This document shows positions 22,601-33,166 of a stretch of DNA of 64,000 nucleotides, one piece after another (position 1 is the first letter of the stretch; each line of letters begins with the position of its first letter). Origin of the DNA: Poa pratensis (taxonomy: Eukaryota; Streptophyta; Magnoliopsida; Poales; Poaceae). Where the stretch lies: positions 83,878,079-83,942,078 of the forward strand of contig CAMZMU010000034.1 of NCBI GenBank assembly GCA_947311845.1, written 5' to 3'. The notes beneath the pieces were generated by a model. That model was not told where the DNA came from, did no database searches, and saw only the letters and a program-made list of their open reading frames with translations. A program made the position numbers and the translations under genes.

Positions 22601-22854
22601 GTGCAAAATATTAATTTGAACTCTTGGAACTTCCTTGACAAATATAAGATGTCAAAGTATTTGTGTTTTGCAAGTTTTAGTGCTTCCATTGTTTTGAGAT
22701 TTGATTAAAGCAAATTTGGCATTTGGGTTTCTTTCAATGTTGCCAACCAATTTTTGTGTTGTTTAGCAACTTAATTTTGATGCCATGATGCACTGAAACA
22801 GAAAAGCGAAAATTTTACACAGGTTTTTAGATTCTCAAACTTTGGGCTGTTACA
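19637..22854 (-). repeat. 5' LTR of the chromodomain gypsy element
   Basis: 3218 bp, partner of 10068-13345 along its full length. In the element's orientation it begins TGTAACAGCCC at 22854, and the primer-binding site lies just past 19637. Confidence 0.93.
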
Positions 22855-22859
22855 TATGC

Positions 22860-24130
22860 TTTGGGCGTGTCCCTCCTCCCTACGTTCGACTACCAGCACG
22901 GTGCTCACCACCCTGTTAGTTGCGGAGACATATAGGTATAGTGGCTCGCGTTTCTTGGTGCGACGAGGATTGGAGGGCTTGTGAGGACTCGCTTGAGGTC
23001 CGTGAAGGCTGCTTGGCTTCTTGCGTCCACTCGAATTTGTCTGCTTTCTTCATCAGTCGATAGAACGGGAGTGCTTTTCTCTCAGCTTGCTGATGAATCG
23101 ACTGAGTGCTGCTACTCGACCCGCCAACTTTTGCACGTCATGGAGCTTTGAAGGCCTTTGCATCGTCAAGATGGCCTGTATTTTCTCCGGGTCTGCCTCG
23201 ATTCCTCGAGCCGAGACTAGATACCGAGGAGTTGCCCGGCTGGCACGCCGAACGTGCACTTCTTCGGGTTGAGCTTGATGTGGAAGCGTTTGAGGTTTGC
23301 GAACGTCTCTCGCAAGTCATCGAGTAGTGTGTTTTCCTCCCTTGTGTGATGACGATGTCATCTACATAGACCTGGACGTTTCGCCCAATTTGCTTCTTGA
23401 GGCAGTCTCATCATGCGCTGGTAGGTTGCGCCTGCGTTCTTGAGCCCGAAAGGCATTGTTGTGTAGCAGTAGACCCCGAGTGGGGTTATGAACGCCGTTT
23501 TCTCTTCATCCTCTTCCTTCATCCTTATCTGGTGGTAACCCGAGTAAGCATCCAGGAAGGACAAGCGAGCGCACCCGGCGGTGGAGTCGACGATCTGGTC
23601 GATTCGAGGTAGTGGAAAGTGATCCTTTGGACACATTTATTGAGTGCTGTAAATCTACGCACATCCGAAGGATATCTGTGTGCTTCTTCTCTACGAGTAC
23701 GGGGTTGGCCACCCATTGTGATTTCTTGATCTCTGATGAAACCTGCTGCGAGTAGCCTGTCGACTTCGGCTTCGACTGCGGTTCTTTTTGGGCCGGATAT
23801 GCGGCGCATTGTTTGCTTGACTGGTTTAGCATCTGGAAATAATTGGAGAGAGTGCTCGGCGAATTCCCTGGGAATACCTGGCATGTCGGCTGGACACCAC
23901 GCAAATATATCCCAGTTCTCACGGAGGAATTCGACGAGCGCGCTTTCCTATGCGATAGGCAGACTCGACGAGACATTGACTGTCTTGGTCGGGTCAGTCG
24001 GGTGCACCTGATGCGATCTTGTGTCATTGGTGGCATTGAATGCTCTGTCGACTGCCACCTTTTGTGCTCCGGCATAAGTGTTCGATCGTTGGAGACCGCT
24101 AGATCGGCGAGTGTTGCTTCCATGCCGAAC
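22860..24130 (-). pseudogene. pol: Tat-type reverse transcriptase and start of RNase H, frameshifted
   Basis: Minus-strand blocks show the RT domain in order: VANPVLVEKK near 23700, a DFPLPRIDQIVD-type block near 23620, FLDAYSGYHQIRM near 23560, TTMPFGLKNAGATYQRMM near 23450-23410, a YVDDIVI catalytic box near 23370-23350, then the thumb/connection block GIEADPEKIQAIL near 23200. At least two frame changes (near 23640 and 23410) separate them. The RNase H part ends abruptly at 22860 and resumes at 10062, because the chromodomain gypsy element is inserted there with a TATGC duplication. Reading across the duplication keeps the frame. Confidence 0.85.
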
Positions 24131-24530
24131 ATCTCAGAGATTTTGCTAAACTCTCGGTCGCAAGAGTCGACTTTTGGAAGTTCCCTTGACTGTGATTACT
24201 CCTTTTGGTCCAGGCATCTTCAGCTGGAGGTATGCGTAGTGTGGCACCGCCATGAATCGAGCGAACGTCGGGCGTCCAAGTATGCATGGTATTGTGACTT
24301 CCAGTCGACAACTTCGAACTCAATCGACTCTGTCCTGAAGTGGTTCTTGTCCCCGAACGTTACGTCGAGTTGTATGGTGCCTTCTGGGCTTATTGCTTTG
24401 CCTGGGACGATACCGTGAAAGGTATTTGAAGATCTTGGCAGGTTTTCGACTGACCTGTTCATTTTGCGGAGCGTATCTGCGAAGATGATGTTTATGCCGC
24501 TGCCACCATCCATGAAGACCTTGGACATGG
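24100..24530 (-). pseudogene. Tat-type aspartic protease region
   Basis: The minus strand reads MSKVFMDGGSGINIIF near 24528-24480. DGGSGIN corresponds to the catalytic D-S/T-G type motif in the form usual for this group, and is followed by the hydrophobic flap-like segment and FEVVDWKSQYHAYL. The frame shifts soon afterwards (around 24260), before the linker to RT. It lies directly downstream of gag in element orientation. Confidence 0.7.
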
Positions 24531-24899
24531 CGTAGCCTCCAATTTGTGCGTCGAGTACCAGAGCAGAGTGCCCTGGACGAACGACCGATGGAGGGTGGTC
24601 CTCTCTGCTGAAGCTTATTGCGTTTCGGAACCCTTCAAGAATTCAGTTACGCGGAGGTGACATGACCGCCATGTTTACTTGTCGAGTGCGAAGTTTTTGC
24701 TCCCTGTTGGAAGGGCGACCTTTCTGTATCATGTACATCTGCCCTTGGGCGGAGGGTACTGAGGTTCGTCCACCCGAGGTACTTGCTGTATGGCACCCGC
24801 GATTTCCGCCTGCTGCAGGCTGTGGTGGTGGGGTGGTGCATCAGAACGGGTACATTGGCTGGCTGCGGCAGCTACGGTGCGGGTGTGGCTGCTGCCTTT

Positions 24900-27480
24900 C
24901 TGAGATTTATGTAATCAGTCGCCATTTGGTCGAACTCCCTGCAGTTTCTCATCGAGTGATTGGAGCGCAGTTTTCCGTCTTCCCCCTTGTACAGGTGGAA
25001 TCTGCAATCAGCATCCATCTTTTCTTCGAATGATCGCTCGGATTGTGCCCGGATCGTGACTTGCGCCAGTCTTTCCTCTTGTAGCTATCACTGCGTTGGC
25101 CGCGGTCTCGACTGTCCCGGCGATCATCTCGACTGTCCGCGATCATCTCGACTGTCCCGCCGATCTTCTGACCGCGGTCGCTTCTGTCTGGTCGTTGCGG
25201 GGTGTGGAGAACCCAGCCGCCATGAATTCGGGTCTGTCGTCGTAGTGACGTTTTGAACGCTTGCGCCTTCGGTCGTCTCTGTACGAGTCTCTGCGGCTTC
25301 GACTGCCACTTTCATGATTGTCACGGGGTGAGGACCCGCGTGTGGTGCGCGCCATGTCTTCTCCGTCTGCCCACTCAGTCGCGATCATCAAGAGGTTAGC
25401 CACAGAGGTTGGCTTTTTGCGACCAAGTGCTTCTTTGAAGTCCCGCCTGGCGAGGCCCATTATGAAAGCGTCCATGGCCATATCTTCTGAAATTACTCCG
25501 ACTGAGTTGCGTATCTCAGTCCATCGTCTGATGTATGACCTCAACGTTTCGTCTGACCGTTGAACGCAAGCTCGCAGCTCCTCGAACGTTTTTGGGCGCT
25601 CACATAGAGGCTCGAAGTTTTTGATGAAGTCAGTGCGGAAGTGATCCCACGAGTCGTATGTTGATGGAGGTAGGGCCTTGAGCCAGTCGCGGGCTGTGCC
25701 TTCGAGCATGAGTCGTATGTATTGCATGGCTGTGATGTTTGTGCCTCGCTGGCACGCGACAGCCAGCCTGTAGTCTTCCAGCCACCCGAAGGTTCCTGTC
25801 GACCCGTGTACTTGGGCTGTTCAGATGTAGTTTGAACCCTTTGGGCATCCGTGTCTCGCGGACGCGTCGAGTGAAGCACAGAGCTCCATGTGGCTCAGGC
25901 TCTCGATCAGAGTATGAGTCGCTACTGTAAGATCTGCGTGATCTGCTCCTGGACCTGCGCCTACGTGAGCCGCTTCTTTCCTTCGAGTGGTGGCGGCGAC
26001 CACTGTGATTATGCTCTTCACGACGCGTGTCAACTAGGGCACGGTCTCGACTCCCCCTGGAGTTTTTGGAATTTGGCGTATGGCCTTCGCGCTAAGGCGA
26101 GTGATTTGATCTGTTGGCGATGTAGTTTTGCATTGGGGTCATCAGCTGGAGGCTTGATTGCCTCTAGGTATGCTGCAGCGGTAAAGAGAGCACCCGCAGC
26201 TGTTTTGGGTACTGGCACTCCCTCCTCGTCGTATGTCATGAAAGAGTTGCCTAAGTTGCGGGTGAGTGCCGCCCTCTCATCCGGCGAGAGGTGTGACAGC
26301 CTTGATCTGGGTCTTGTGTCTGCTCGCCCGGTGGAGCTCAGGGAGAGCTGTCTTCTGCGCACACTCGACAAGCTAGCCTGCTTTTTGCGTTCTTCGAGTG
26401 TTGCTCTTATCTGCTTCAGTCGAAGTGATTCCTGCCAGTTGAAGTACTGGAAGGTCAGCATCTCCCCCGTGTTGCGTCTGCTGGCATCATTGTGCACTCC
26501 TTGATAACTTTATCTGCTTTTGCTGCCATCTCAGCAGTAATTGTGAGATTTGTGACTCCGTCCGGCATAGTAACCGTGCACGGGAACTCTGTAGGCCTGC
26601 GACTGGCCGCAGCATCAGATGATTCTGCGGCGAAGGCAACGTAGACCTGCTGGGGTATCACCCGAGGGTATGTGTATGTGTTTCGAGTCCCATCATGGAC
26701 TCGACGTCGTCATCAAGGCTCATGTCGGAGTCGATATGCCCATCGAGTGGTCCGTCTGGACGGATCTCGCTGTCGATGCCTTCATCGCCTATGCTCATCT
26801 CGGTCGGCGAAGTTGTTATGAATCTCGAAGTCGAGGTTGTTGTTGGTGCAGATCTCGGAGTCGACGTAGTTGTCGATATGAGTTTCAGGCTCGTCGAAGT
26901 CGCTGAGGGAGATCCCGCAGTCGAAACTATCCTCGAGTGGGAGATCGAGCTCGGGATCGTTTGTGCGGTATGCTGATTCGGCCTCCTCGCCCTGGAGTTC
27001 TTCAATGAGCTCGTTGATCTCTCGTGTGGACATGGTTGTTGCAGACGAGCAAGCTTGGAGGATCGACGATGGTATGGACGCAGTTGATGGATCCGCAGTC
27101 GAAGGAGCCGCAACCGATGGAGCCTCGGGTGCGGAAGTCGCGAGTTGGCGTGGATCCGTCAAGTCCTGCACACCAAGCTTGTTGACGAAAAAATTGAACG
27201 AACCAACGGTTAAACCCAAACCTGACTCGAGATCGGAGAAGGCCTCCTGGAATTCTGGCGAGTGTGGCTCGAAATCCATCAGAGGATCTGATGCGCTTTT
27301 TGCAGGTGAAGCTGGCGTGCTGCCGTTTGTCGAGTGAGTCGGCGAGTTGCCGTGTGCCGCCTGAGTCGGCGAGTTCTGGTTTGTTGATGCAGCCGGCGAG
27401 TTGCCGTTTGTAGATCCGATCGGCGAGTCGCCGTTTTCCGATGGAACCGAAGAAACCGTGAGTCCAGCACTATTCTTTCC
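24900..27480 (-). pseudogene. gag: Tat-type gag region, broken into several frames
   Basis: The minus strand reads as a long gag in at least four frames. An N-terminal region (27480-26780) is rich in S/T/P with repeated NSP motifs, followed by an acidic D/E stretch. A middle block runs about 26500-26030. The capsid-like core at 25730-25300 contains the retrotransposon-gag signature (GTARDWLKALP, then DHFRTDFIKNF). An arginine/aspartate-rich tail follows. Near 24980-24930 comes a zinc-knuckle-like motif, CRFH-(x)n-H-(x)4-C, typical of Tat gags. Frame changes between these blocks mean no single reading frame spans them. The protein would form the cytoplasmic particle. Upstream, the reading frame runs back into the LTR, so the true start is uncertain. 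Confidence 0.75.
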
Positions 27481-27496
27481 CACAGACGGCGCCAAT

Positions 27497-27988
27497 TGAC
27501 GAGGGGTACACTCATCAAATCCCATGGTTAAGGACCTAGGGTTGAGATTATGGGGAGAGAACGTGGTAGTACTGGTAGTTTCGTCGGCTGACAAGCAGAG
27601 GCAAAGATTTACCCAGGTTCAGGCCCCTCGGGTGGAGGTAAAGACCCTACTTCCTGCTTGTCTGTTATTGATCGTATGAGATTATGCGGTTACAAGGTGG
27701 CTCCGGCGAGACGTCAATCTCGCTAGAGCTTTCGGTGGTTCGAGTATGGCTTGGTCTCGGCACCCCTCCCAGCCTTAAATAGGCTGGGTCTCGGGAGTTT
27801 GTAACCGACCTAGTTTACACGTAAGGAAAGTATAAACCGACTATGGCTATATCTAATCTTGGAGGGTACTCCATCTTGTTGGGCCTCTCGTCTTGGGCTT
27901 CGAGTTGACTCTTCGCTTATTGGGCCTTTAGTCGTCACGTGCACCAGGTACCCTCACGGTAGGGTACCCAAGGTGTATACCCTTGTCA
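27497..27988 (-). repeat. 5' LTR of the Tat-type element
   Basis: 492 bp, partner of 2058-2554. The minus-strand TATA-like motif lies near 27774-27780 and would be the element's own promoter. The primer-binding site follows at 27495-27479. Confidence 0.93.
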
Positions 27989-28637
27989 ACCAGTGTACCA
28001 GCAGCCACCTATGCACCATCTTGGGATGCCGACGTCTGGTTACGGGATACAGCCACCTCCACATATGATGTGGATCCCGTCTCCTGTGCCAGTGACTCAG
28101 TTTCAGAGCCACCTCGGTACGTAGTTTTTAATACTCATACAAATTTACCTTATTCACCCACACATGATACTGACGTAACTTTTACAGGTGGGGGTGGCTC
28201 CTCCTCACACATGGATCCGGAGGACGAGACATTGTACCATACTCCACCGCCGCCCGATACGCAAGAGACGCAGGAGGATGAGCCGTTGCGAGGCCGAGGG
28301 ATGCGTGACCACCGCGCTCCAGCACGCTTGTCACCTACCGGGCCTCGACCACGGAGGCAGCCGCGCACTCGTACTCACAGAGATGACTGATACTACAATC
28401 TATGTATGAGACATGTTTCCATTCACGGGACATTATTTATATGTATGAGACATCTACGTATCGTTCGATGTAATACTATGTATGACACATATTTCTATCT
28501 ACCTACATTTGTTTCAGACATTAATTTAGATTAATAATAGATAGATCTTGTCTGTTACAACGGAAAATTAAGACACATCGGCATTCTGAAATTAACTACT
28601 AATACTGAAATTAAATACTACACCTAACTACATGAAG

Positions 28638-29147
28638 TCATCTACCGTCGACGCAGCCTCCAACATCAGTCTTGCTCTTCGACGATGCAACACTCTTGCT
28701 CCTGGAGGATGAAGCAGTCCTGCTCCTCGAAGACGGTGCAACACTCTTACCCTTCGCCGATGCATCACTCTTGCCTTTCGACGATAATGCGCCACTCGGC
28801 ATGAAGATATCGTCTTCGTCCTCGCTCTCGTCTATCCACGTACGTGGATTTTTTTGCAAACCACATACGGTCTGCTTCATTCCTAAATTTTCCACTAACA
28901 ACTTTCTTGTCGTACTATCAAGCAACCTGAGAAGTTCTTTCCGTATTTCCTGGGGGTACCTGTTTGGCCAGCTATGTCGTCGTAATGCCGCTCCAACCTC
29001 AGTGAGAAGACTGTCACTACTGATGAGCTCCTCCCATGGAACTTCCTTACCGTCTACCCTCAACTCGACCGCACACAACAAGAGACGCTCGGACATATCT
29101 CTTACCCAACTACGATCCATGGGCCAACCTGGGGTAGGAATCGACAT
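28638..29147 (-). CDS. Unknown protein convergent with the PMD gene
   Basis: An uninterrupted 169-codon frame from the ATG at 29147 to the stop at 28638. Its stop lies ~250 bp from the PMD stop in tail-to-tail arrangement. I do not recognise the family. The N-terminal two-thirds is helical and mixed-charge (MDRSWVRDMSERLLLCAVEL, RRHSWPNRYPQEIRKELLRL). Next comes an acidic stretch (DESEDEDD), and then a low-complexity tail of repeated SKGKS/SSRSRT units. The region between the two stops (28391-28637) is AT-rich, with repeated TATGTATGAGACAT phrases. It may be the second gene of a transposon that also carried the PMD gene. Confidence 0.55.
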   Translation of the reverse strand: MSIPTPGWPMDRSWVRDMSERLLLCAVELRVDGKEVPWEELISSDSLLTEVGAALRRHSWPNRYPQEIRKELLRLLDSTTRKLLVENLGMKQTVCGLQKNPRTWIDESEDEDDIFMPSGALSSKGKSDASAKGKSVAPSSRSRTASSSRSKSVASSKSKTDVGGCVDGR

Positions 29148-29228
29148 TTTCTAGTGTATACACTGGACTGCTTAGGGAGCTCAGTGAGGAGGGGATTTTA
29201 TAGGAAGGGAAGGGAAGAAATGGCGGGA

Positions 29229-29355
29229 AACGGTGGCGGGAGAACATGGCACACGAGAGCACCGGTGGCGGGAAAATAATGGCGGGAGAACATGGCACGC
29301 GAGAGCACCGGTGGCGGGAAAATAATGGCGGGAGTAGCGGTGGCGGGAAATATGA
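29229..29355. repeat. Minisatellite of GGCGGGAAAATAATGGCGGG-type units
   Basis: About two and a half copies of a ~54-bp unit containing TGGCGGGAGAACATGGCAC and GCGAGAGCACCGG. It lies just upstream of the unknown minus-strand gene. The rest of 29356-29660 shows nothing I can name apart from GC-rich sequence near 29590-29650. Confidence 0.7.
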
Positions 29356-29666
29356 GCCTCAATATAGGGGCCAACACTCGGGAAAACAGAAAAACCTGTA
29401 AAATGTTTCGGCACGGCCAGAGCCGAAACATGGCTGTCGGCCCCGCTATTACGTGAAAGGCTGAATCGCAGGGAGAAAAATGGCGGGAGGAAAAGGGACA
29501 CAATTAAAATGTGGCGTGCGTCTCTCGGAGTAGAGGAACCGTTTCTTCTCTCATCTTGCTAATCGCTACACCCGACCCGAACCGACCCTTCCCTGACATG
29601 CCTCCCCGGCCGCCGCTTCACCTGGCCGTCGGTAGCAGGCCCGATCCCGGCGGACTGAGCTTCAAT

Positions 29667-30105
29667 GACTTTGAAGCTCAAAGTCTAGCCGTGACTTTGG
29701 AGGCATCGCAGCCCTTCAAAGCAAATCCAACGGACACAATTAGATGCATCCCCCAAACTCAAAATGCAAAGTGCACAGAAAAATTTAAGAAAATTCCAGT
29801 AATTCTTATATGTTGAATTATACATTCTGAGAAAGTTTTGTAAAATTCGGACATACGGTTTATGAATAAACCTCGTTTTAAGTTTCACGCCAAATTTTAA
29901 ACAAAAATGTATTTTCAAATTTCCCAATCCGACAGAATGTTTAATGCAACATATAAGATTAACTCAATTTTTTCAAAAATTTCTGAGCACTTTGACTTTT
30001 GAGTTTATCAAATAGATCTATTTGCGTTCGTTAGATTTGCTTTGGATTTGCTTTGGAGGGCTAAGATGCCTCCAAAGTCATGGCTGGACTTTGAGCTTCA
30101 AAGTC
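29667..30105. mobile_element. 439-bp element with ~80-bp terminal inverted repeats
   Basis: The left arm GACTTTGAAGCTCAAAGTC.. (29667-29750) matches the reverse complement of the right arm (30020-30105) over about 80 bp with a few differences. The middle is AT-rich and non-coding. I cannot find a convincing target-site duplication, so the superfamily is open (MULE-like MITE is the best guess). It lies directly upstream of the kinesin coding region. Confidence 0.65.
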
Positions 30106-31446
30106 ACTCAAGCTGCGTCCGGTCCCGGCACGCCCGCCTCCGTGGGCCAGCTCGGCCACCGCTCCCACGCCGTCGGGCATGCAGCTCCCTAGCGGAGGCG
30201 GCGGCATCGGCGCGGACCACATCATCGATGTCATCGGCCGCATCCGGAGCCGCGTCCTCGGCGAGACCGTGCGCCGGGACGACGCGGGGTTCTCGCGCCC
30301 GCCCGCCAAGCGCCGCCTCCACGAGGACACCACCGCTCGGAAGAGCAAGCGCCGCCTTCACCACGACTCCCCGTACACCTTCACCACTCCGAAGAGCAGC
30401 CGCCGCCTCGAAGCCGAGTCCCCGTACACCTTCTTCCCCAAGAGCAGCAGCCGCGGCGACGACGACTGCCCGTACACCTTCGCCCCAAAGAGCAGGCCCC
30501 GCGGCGACGACGACTGCCCGTACACCTTCACCGCCCCCAATAGCAGCCGCCGCCGCACCCACCCGGTCGAGGTGATCGCCCGCATCCGGGACCTCACGGC
30601 CGGCGCGTCTGCGCTAGACATCGGCCGCGGCGGGACGTCCCTGCGCGTGGGCCTCCGCGACTTCATCCTCGACGGCGTGTCGGCGTCGGAGGAGGAGAAC
30701 CTGGAGGGGTTCTACGGCCGCTTCGTGCGGTCGCGGGTCGAGGGGGTGCGGGCGGGCGTCAAGTGCACGGTCATGGTGTACGGGCCCACGGGCTCCGGGA
30801 AGAGCCACACCATGTTCGGCTGCGCCGACGAGGCCGGCATCGTCTACTGGGCGCTCTGGGATATACTGGAGGTGGATAGAGGCGGCGCCGGCGTGCAGGT
30901 CTCCTTCCTGGAGATTTACAACGAGGAGGTCTACGATCTGCTCCCCAACCCCAAGGTGACACGCTTGCACCTCAACTTATGTTTTCACATTCCATGGTAG
31001 CATCTCTTTGCAGTCGCAGTTGTGAGATATTATGTGCTTGGGTGCTTGCTTCGGTATCAGGAATTTAGGAGGCTAAGTGTTGACATACATCTGAATTGGT
31101 TAAAGTATGGATTTTCAGAAGAATTTTTTTAGCTGAAAACATGTCTTAATGCCTGAATTTTGTCAACAATGGGAGTGTGAATTTCTAATGGAAATTTGTG
31201 AGTTGATTTAATCTAGCCACCCATTTTGTTGCCCCCAAGCCCGCTTACACTTCTACCTTTTGATTTACATGATTACCTATTTTCAGCCTTTCCGGATGTA
31301 AGCTCTTATGTTCAGGAAGCCTCGCCATATATGATTTATTGTGATTTTGCTTGGTAGGTATTGCGATTATTTTACATCAGATGATTACAATGAGTCTTTT
31401 TAGATGACGGAACAATCCATAGACCCCTTCCAGTATTTTTACTACT

Positions 31447-31541
31447 ACTCCGATCCTTTTTAAATGTCGGAGGAAATGAACCGAGTACGTATGATTTGAT
31501 AGTACAGCTAGCGACAACATTTTCGGATTGGAGGGAGTAGT
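31447..31541. mobile_element. Stowaway-type MITE relic in kinesin intron 1
   Basis: About 95 bp from CTACTCCGATCC to GGATTGGAGGGAG with flanking TA. The ends are degenerate CTCCCTCCGT-type inverted repeats. Confidence 0.6.
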
Positions 31542-32859
31542 TAAGTTGGTCAGGTTATTTAGGAACTGACTGATAATACCATTTCAGGCGGTTAGCTGCT
31601 ACCGATCGACATACATTTGAATTGGTCATACAGTGTAACATGAATTTTAAGAAGGACAACTTGAGCTGACAAAATATGTTGATACTTCTTTGCTTTGTCG
31701 CATTGTCTGAATTTATTTAGTCATAGAGTGTGAATCTGGAGTGTGAGTTTGTGAATTTGTGTTAAACTTTTCAATACACTATGTTCAGGTGAAGCTACAG
31801 GTAATGGGAACAAAAGCCAAGGATGCAACATACATTTCTGGAAACGAAGCTGGAAGATGGCAAAACAAGTCGTGGAAGTAGAGAAGCGGCGTGCTGTCAG
31901 GAACACAAACTGTAACACGAGGAGTTCCCGGAGCCACTGCATGGTTGGTTGCAATCAGCACTACTTCTCCTAACTTGTAGGTTGTAACCATGATGTTTCT
32001 AAAAGATCAGACTACTCCTTGGCTTTGCTTTTGTGTTACTTGTCTAGATAATCTTGGATGTGCCGTCAGTGGGAGGAAGGCTCGTGCTTGTTGAGATGGC
32101 TGGCTCTGAGAACAATAGAAGCTGTTGGCCGAACTGGAAAGGGAGCCAAATCTGAGGTTTGCAATGTTACAGATTCTTATTAAGTAAGAAAGTAGCATCC
32201 AATATTTTTCAGTTTCTCTTTGACAATCTGTAGTTAACTCATTATTATGTACTACAATATACACTAGAATAATTAACTCGTGTTCATTCACGTCATAACA
32301 TATTTTTAACAGCCAAGAAAGGAGCTGCAACATGCAAATCAATTAATAATTCTGTTCATACATCGAGTTCATAGCACTGGTTAGTAATCTTCAACAGACC
32401 GGAAGTATTAATACGGGGAACATGGCGCTGAAACTGGTGATTGAGTCAATTGCTAACGGTGACTCACATGTTCCATTCCGAGACAGCAAACTCACAATGC
32501 TATTGCGGGTATAGAAAACCACGATAACTTTCCTATTTATCTCCCCCTTTATCGATAATTTAAAGCCCATGTTTTTCCATGGAATTTCAGGATTCATTTG
32601 ACGACGAAAGGTCTAAAATCCTCACACTACAAGAAATATGTCAACTAGTGACCTTCTGTCAGTGATTTTAGAAAAATTAGTCATAAATCTATGACCATTT
32701 CGAATCCATTGGTCATGAGCTAGTTGGAAGGGTTAAAACCCCTAAAATGAATGACCTTTTCTGTCAAAAAGGTCATGGGCTTTTTTAGACAAGATGGTCA
32801 TAAGCGGGTGGGACCCTTTGTCAGTGGACTATTCTGACTGATAGGACCCGCCTCACTTT

Positions 32860-33060
32860 CACCTGCCACGTGGGTCCCGCCTCCACACCCCTGCCACGTA
32901 GGAACAGCCCCACACCCCTGCCACGTAGGAACAGCCCCCACACACCCAACTGCCATGTGGGACTAGCCACACACAACTCCTCACAGCCACCGCCATGTGG
33001 GTCCCGACTCCCCCACGCCACCGCCATGTGGGTCCCGCTCCCACACCAACCGCCATGCGG
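32860..33060. repeat. GCCACGT/GCCATGTGGGTCCC short repeats in the CACTA 5' subterminal region
   Basis: Seven or so imperfect 25-40-bp units such as CTGCCACGTAGGAACAGCCC and CCGCCATGTGGGTCCCG. Related GCCACGTAGGA motifs appear near the other end (47938-47965). Confidence 0.7.
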
Positions 33061-33077
33061 AATAATTCCCAAAAATT

Positions 33078-33166
33078 GTTGCGCGAGCGGGGGCTCGAAC
33101 CCGCGACCGAGAGATCTCGGTGTTTGATTTGTACCGCTAGGCTATAGAAGTTCTGTTGGCATAAAC
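33078..33166 (-). other. tRNA-like sequence with Pol III box motifs
   Basis: The minus strand contains TAGCCTAGCGG (A-box-like), then about 30 bases, then GGTTCGAGCCC (B-box), followed within ~20 bases by a TTTTT run. The T-arm can be drawn, but the acceptor stem cannot be closed, so this is a tRNA-derived or SINE-head sequence rather than a functional tRNA. Confidence 0.45.

Larger units (their letters stand above)
10068..22854 (-). mobile_element. Chromodomain Ty3/gypsy retrotransposon (inner element, Tekay/Del-like)
   Basis: Inserted into the RNase H region of the outer element with a perfect 5-bp duplication TATGC (10063-10067 and 22855-22859). On the minus strand the LTRs begin TGTAACAGCCC and end GGGGCGCCACA. 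Beside the right LTR is TTGGTATCAGAGCAG (19634-19620), the initiator-methionine tRNA primer-binding site. Beside the left LTR is a purine tract, AAGGGGTAGAAT. Together these set the minus orientation. Gene order is gag, protease, RT, RNase H, integrase, chromodomain. The long 3.2-kb LTRs, iMet primer site and chromodomain fit the Tekay/Del chromovirus group. A CACTA element interrupts the RNase H, and several frameshifts are present. Confidence 0.94.
2058..27988 (-). mobile_element. Tat-type Ty3/gypsy LTR retrotransposon (outer element)
   Basis: A complete element, transcribed on the minus strand. Both LTRs begin TGACAAGGGTATACACC on the minus strand and end TCGTCA (or CATCGTCA). Flanking 5-bp repeats are ACCCG (2053-2057) and ACCAG (27989-27993), one mismatch apart. 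A primer-binding-site-like sequence (TTGGCGCCGTCTGTGG) follows the right LTR at about 27479-27495, and a G-rich polypurine tract precedes the left LTR at about 2555-2570, which fixes the orientation. Gene order along the minus strand is gag, protease, RT, RNase H, second RNase H, integrase, then a ~5.4-kb 3' region with an antisense gene. The second RNase H plus the antisense 3' region places it in the Tat group (Grande/Ogre relatives). About a dozen differences separate the LTRs by eye. Coding regions carry several frameshifts, so it is probably not autonomous. Confidence 0.92.
1..28390 (+). pseudogene. Plant mobile domain (PMD, MAIN-like) gene, decayed and split by a retrotransposon
   Basis: Left-truncated by the window edge. 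The coding pieces I can see are about 1-328, 412-837, 922-1220, 1301-1562, 1635-2057, 27994-28116 and 28188-28390, each internal one bounded by GT/AG. The first pieces read as a PMD-type protein (PF10536-like): the block WRPETHTFHFPCGEMAPTLQ followed by FLLGLPLAG is typical of the family, as are the LYLWSWERFPIGRP block and the RYPGGICTLC region. The last exon is proline/arginine-rich (TPPPPDTQ, RGRGMRDHR) and stops at 28390. It is a pseudogene. Frame changes occur near 965 and 1005, stops appear after the SQPD stretch near 1493 and at 1991, and a gypsy element sits between 2058 and 27988. PMD proteins act in silencing in Arabidopsis (MAIN) and are often carried by Mutator-like elements in grasses, so this could be a transposon passenger rather than a host gene. 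Confidence 0.8.

Noticed and set aside
29657..30115. Target-site duplication for the 439-bp inverted-repeat element
   Set aside because: The bases outside the two arms do not match in any length from 2 to 11, so no superfamily was assigned.
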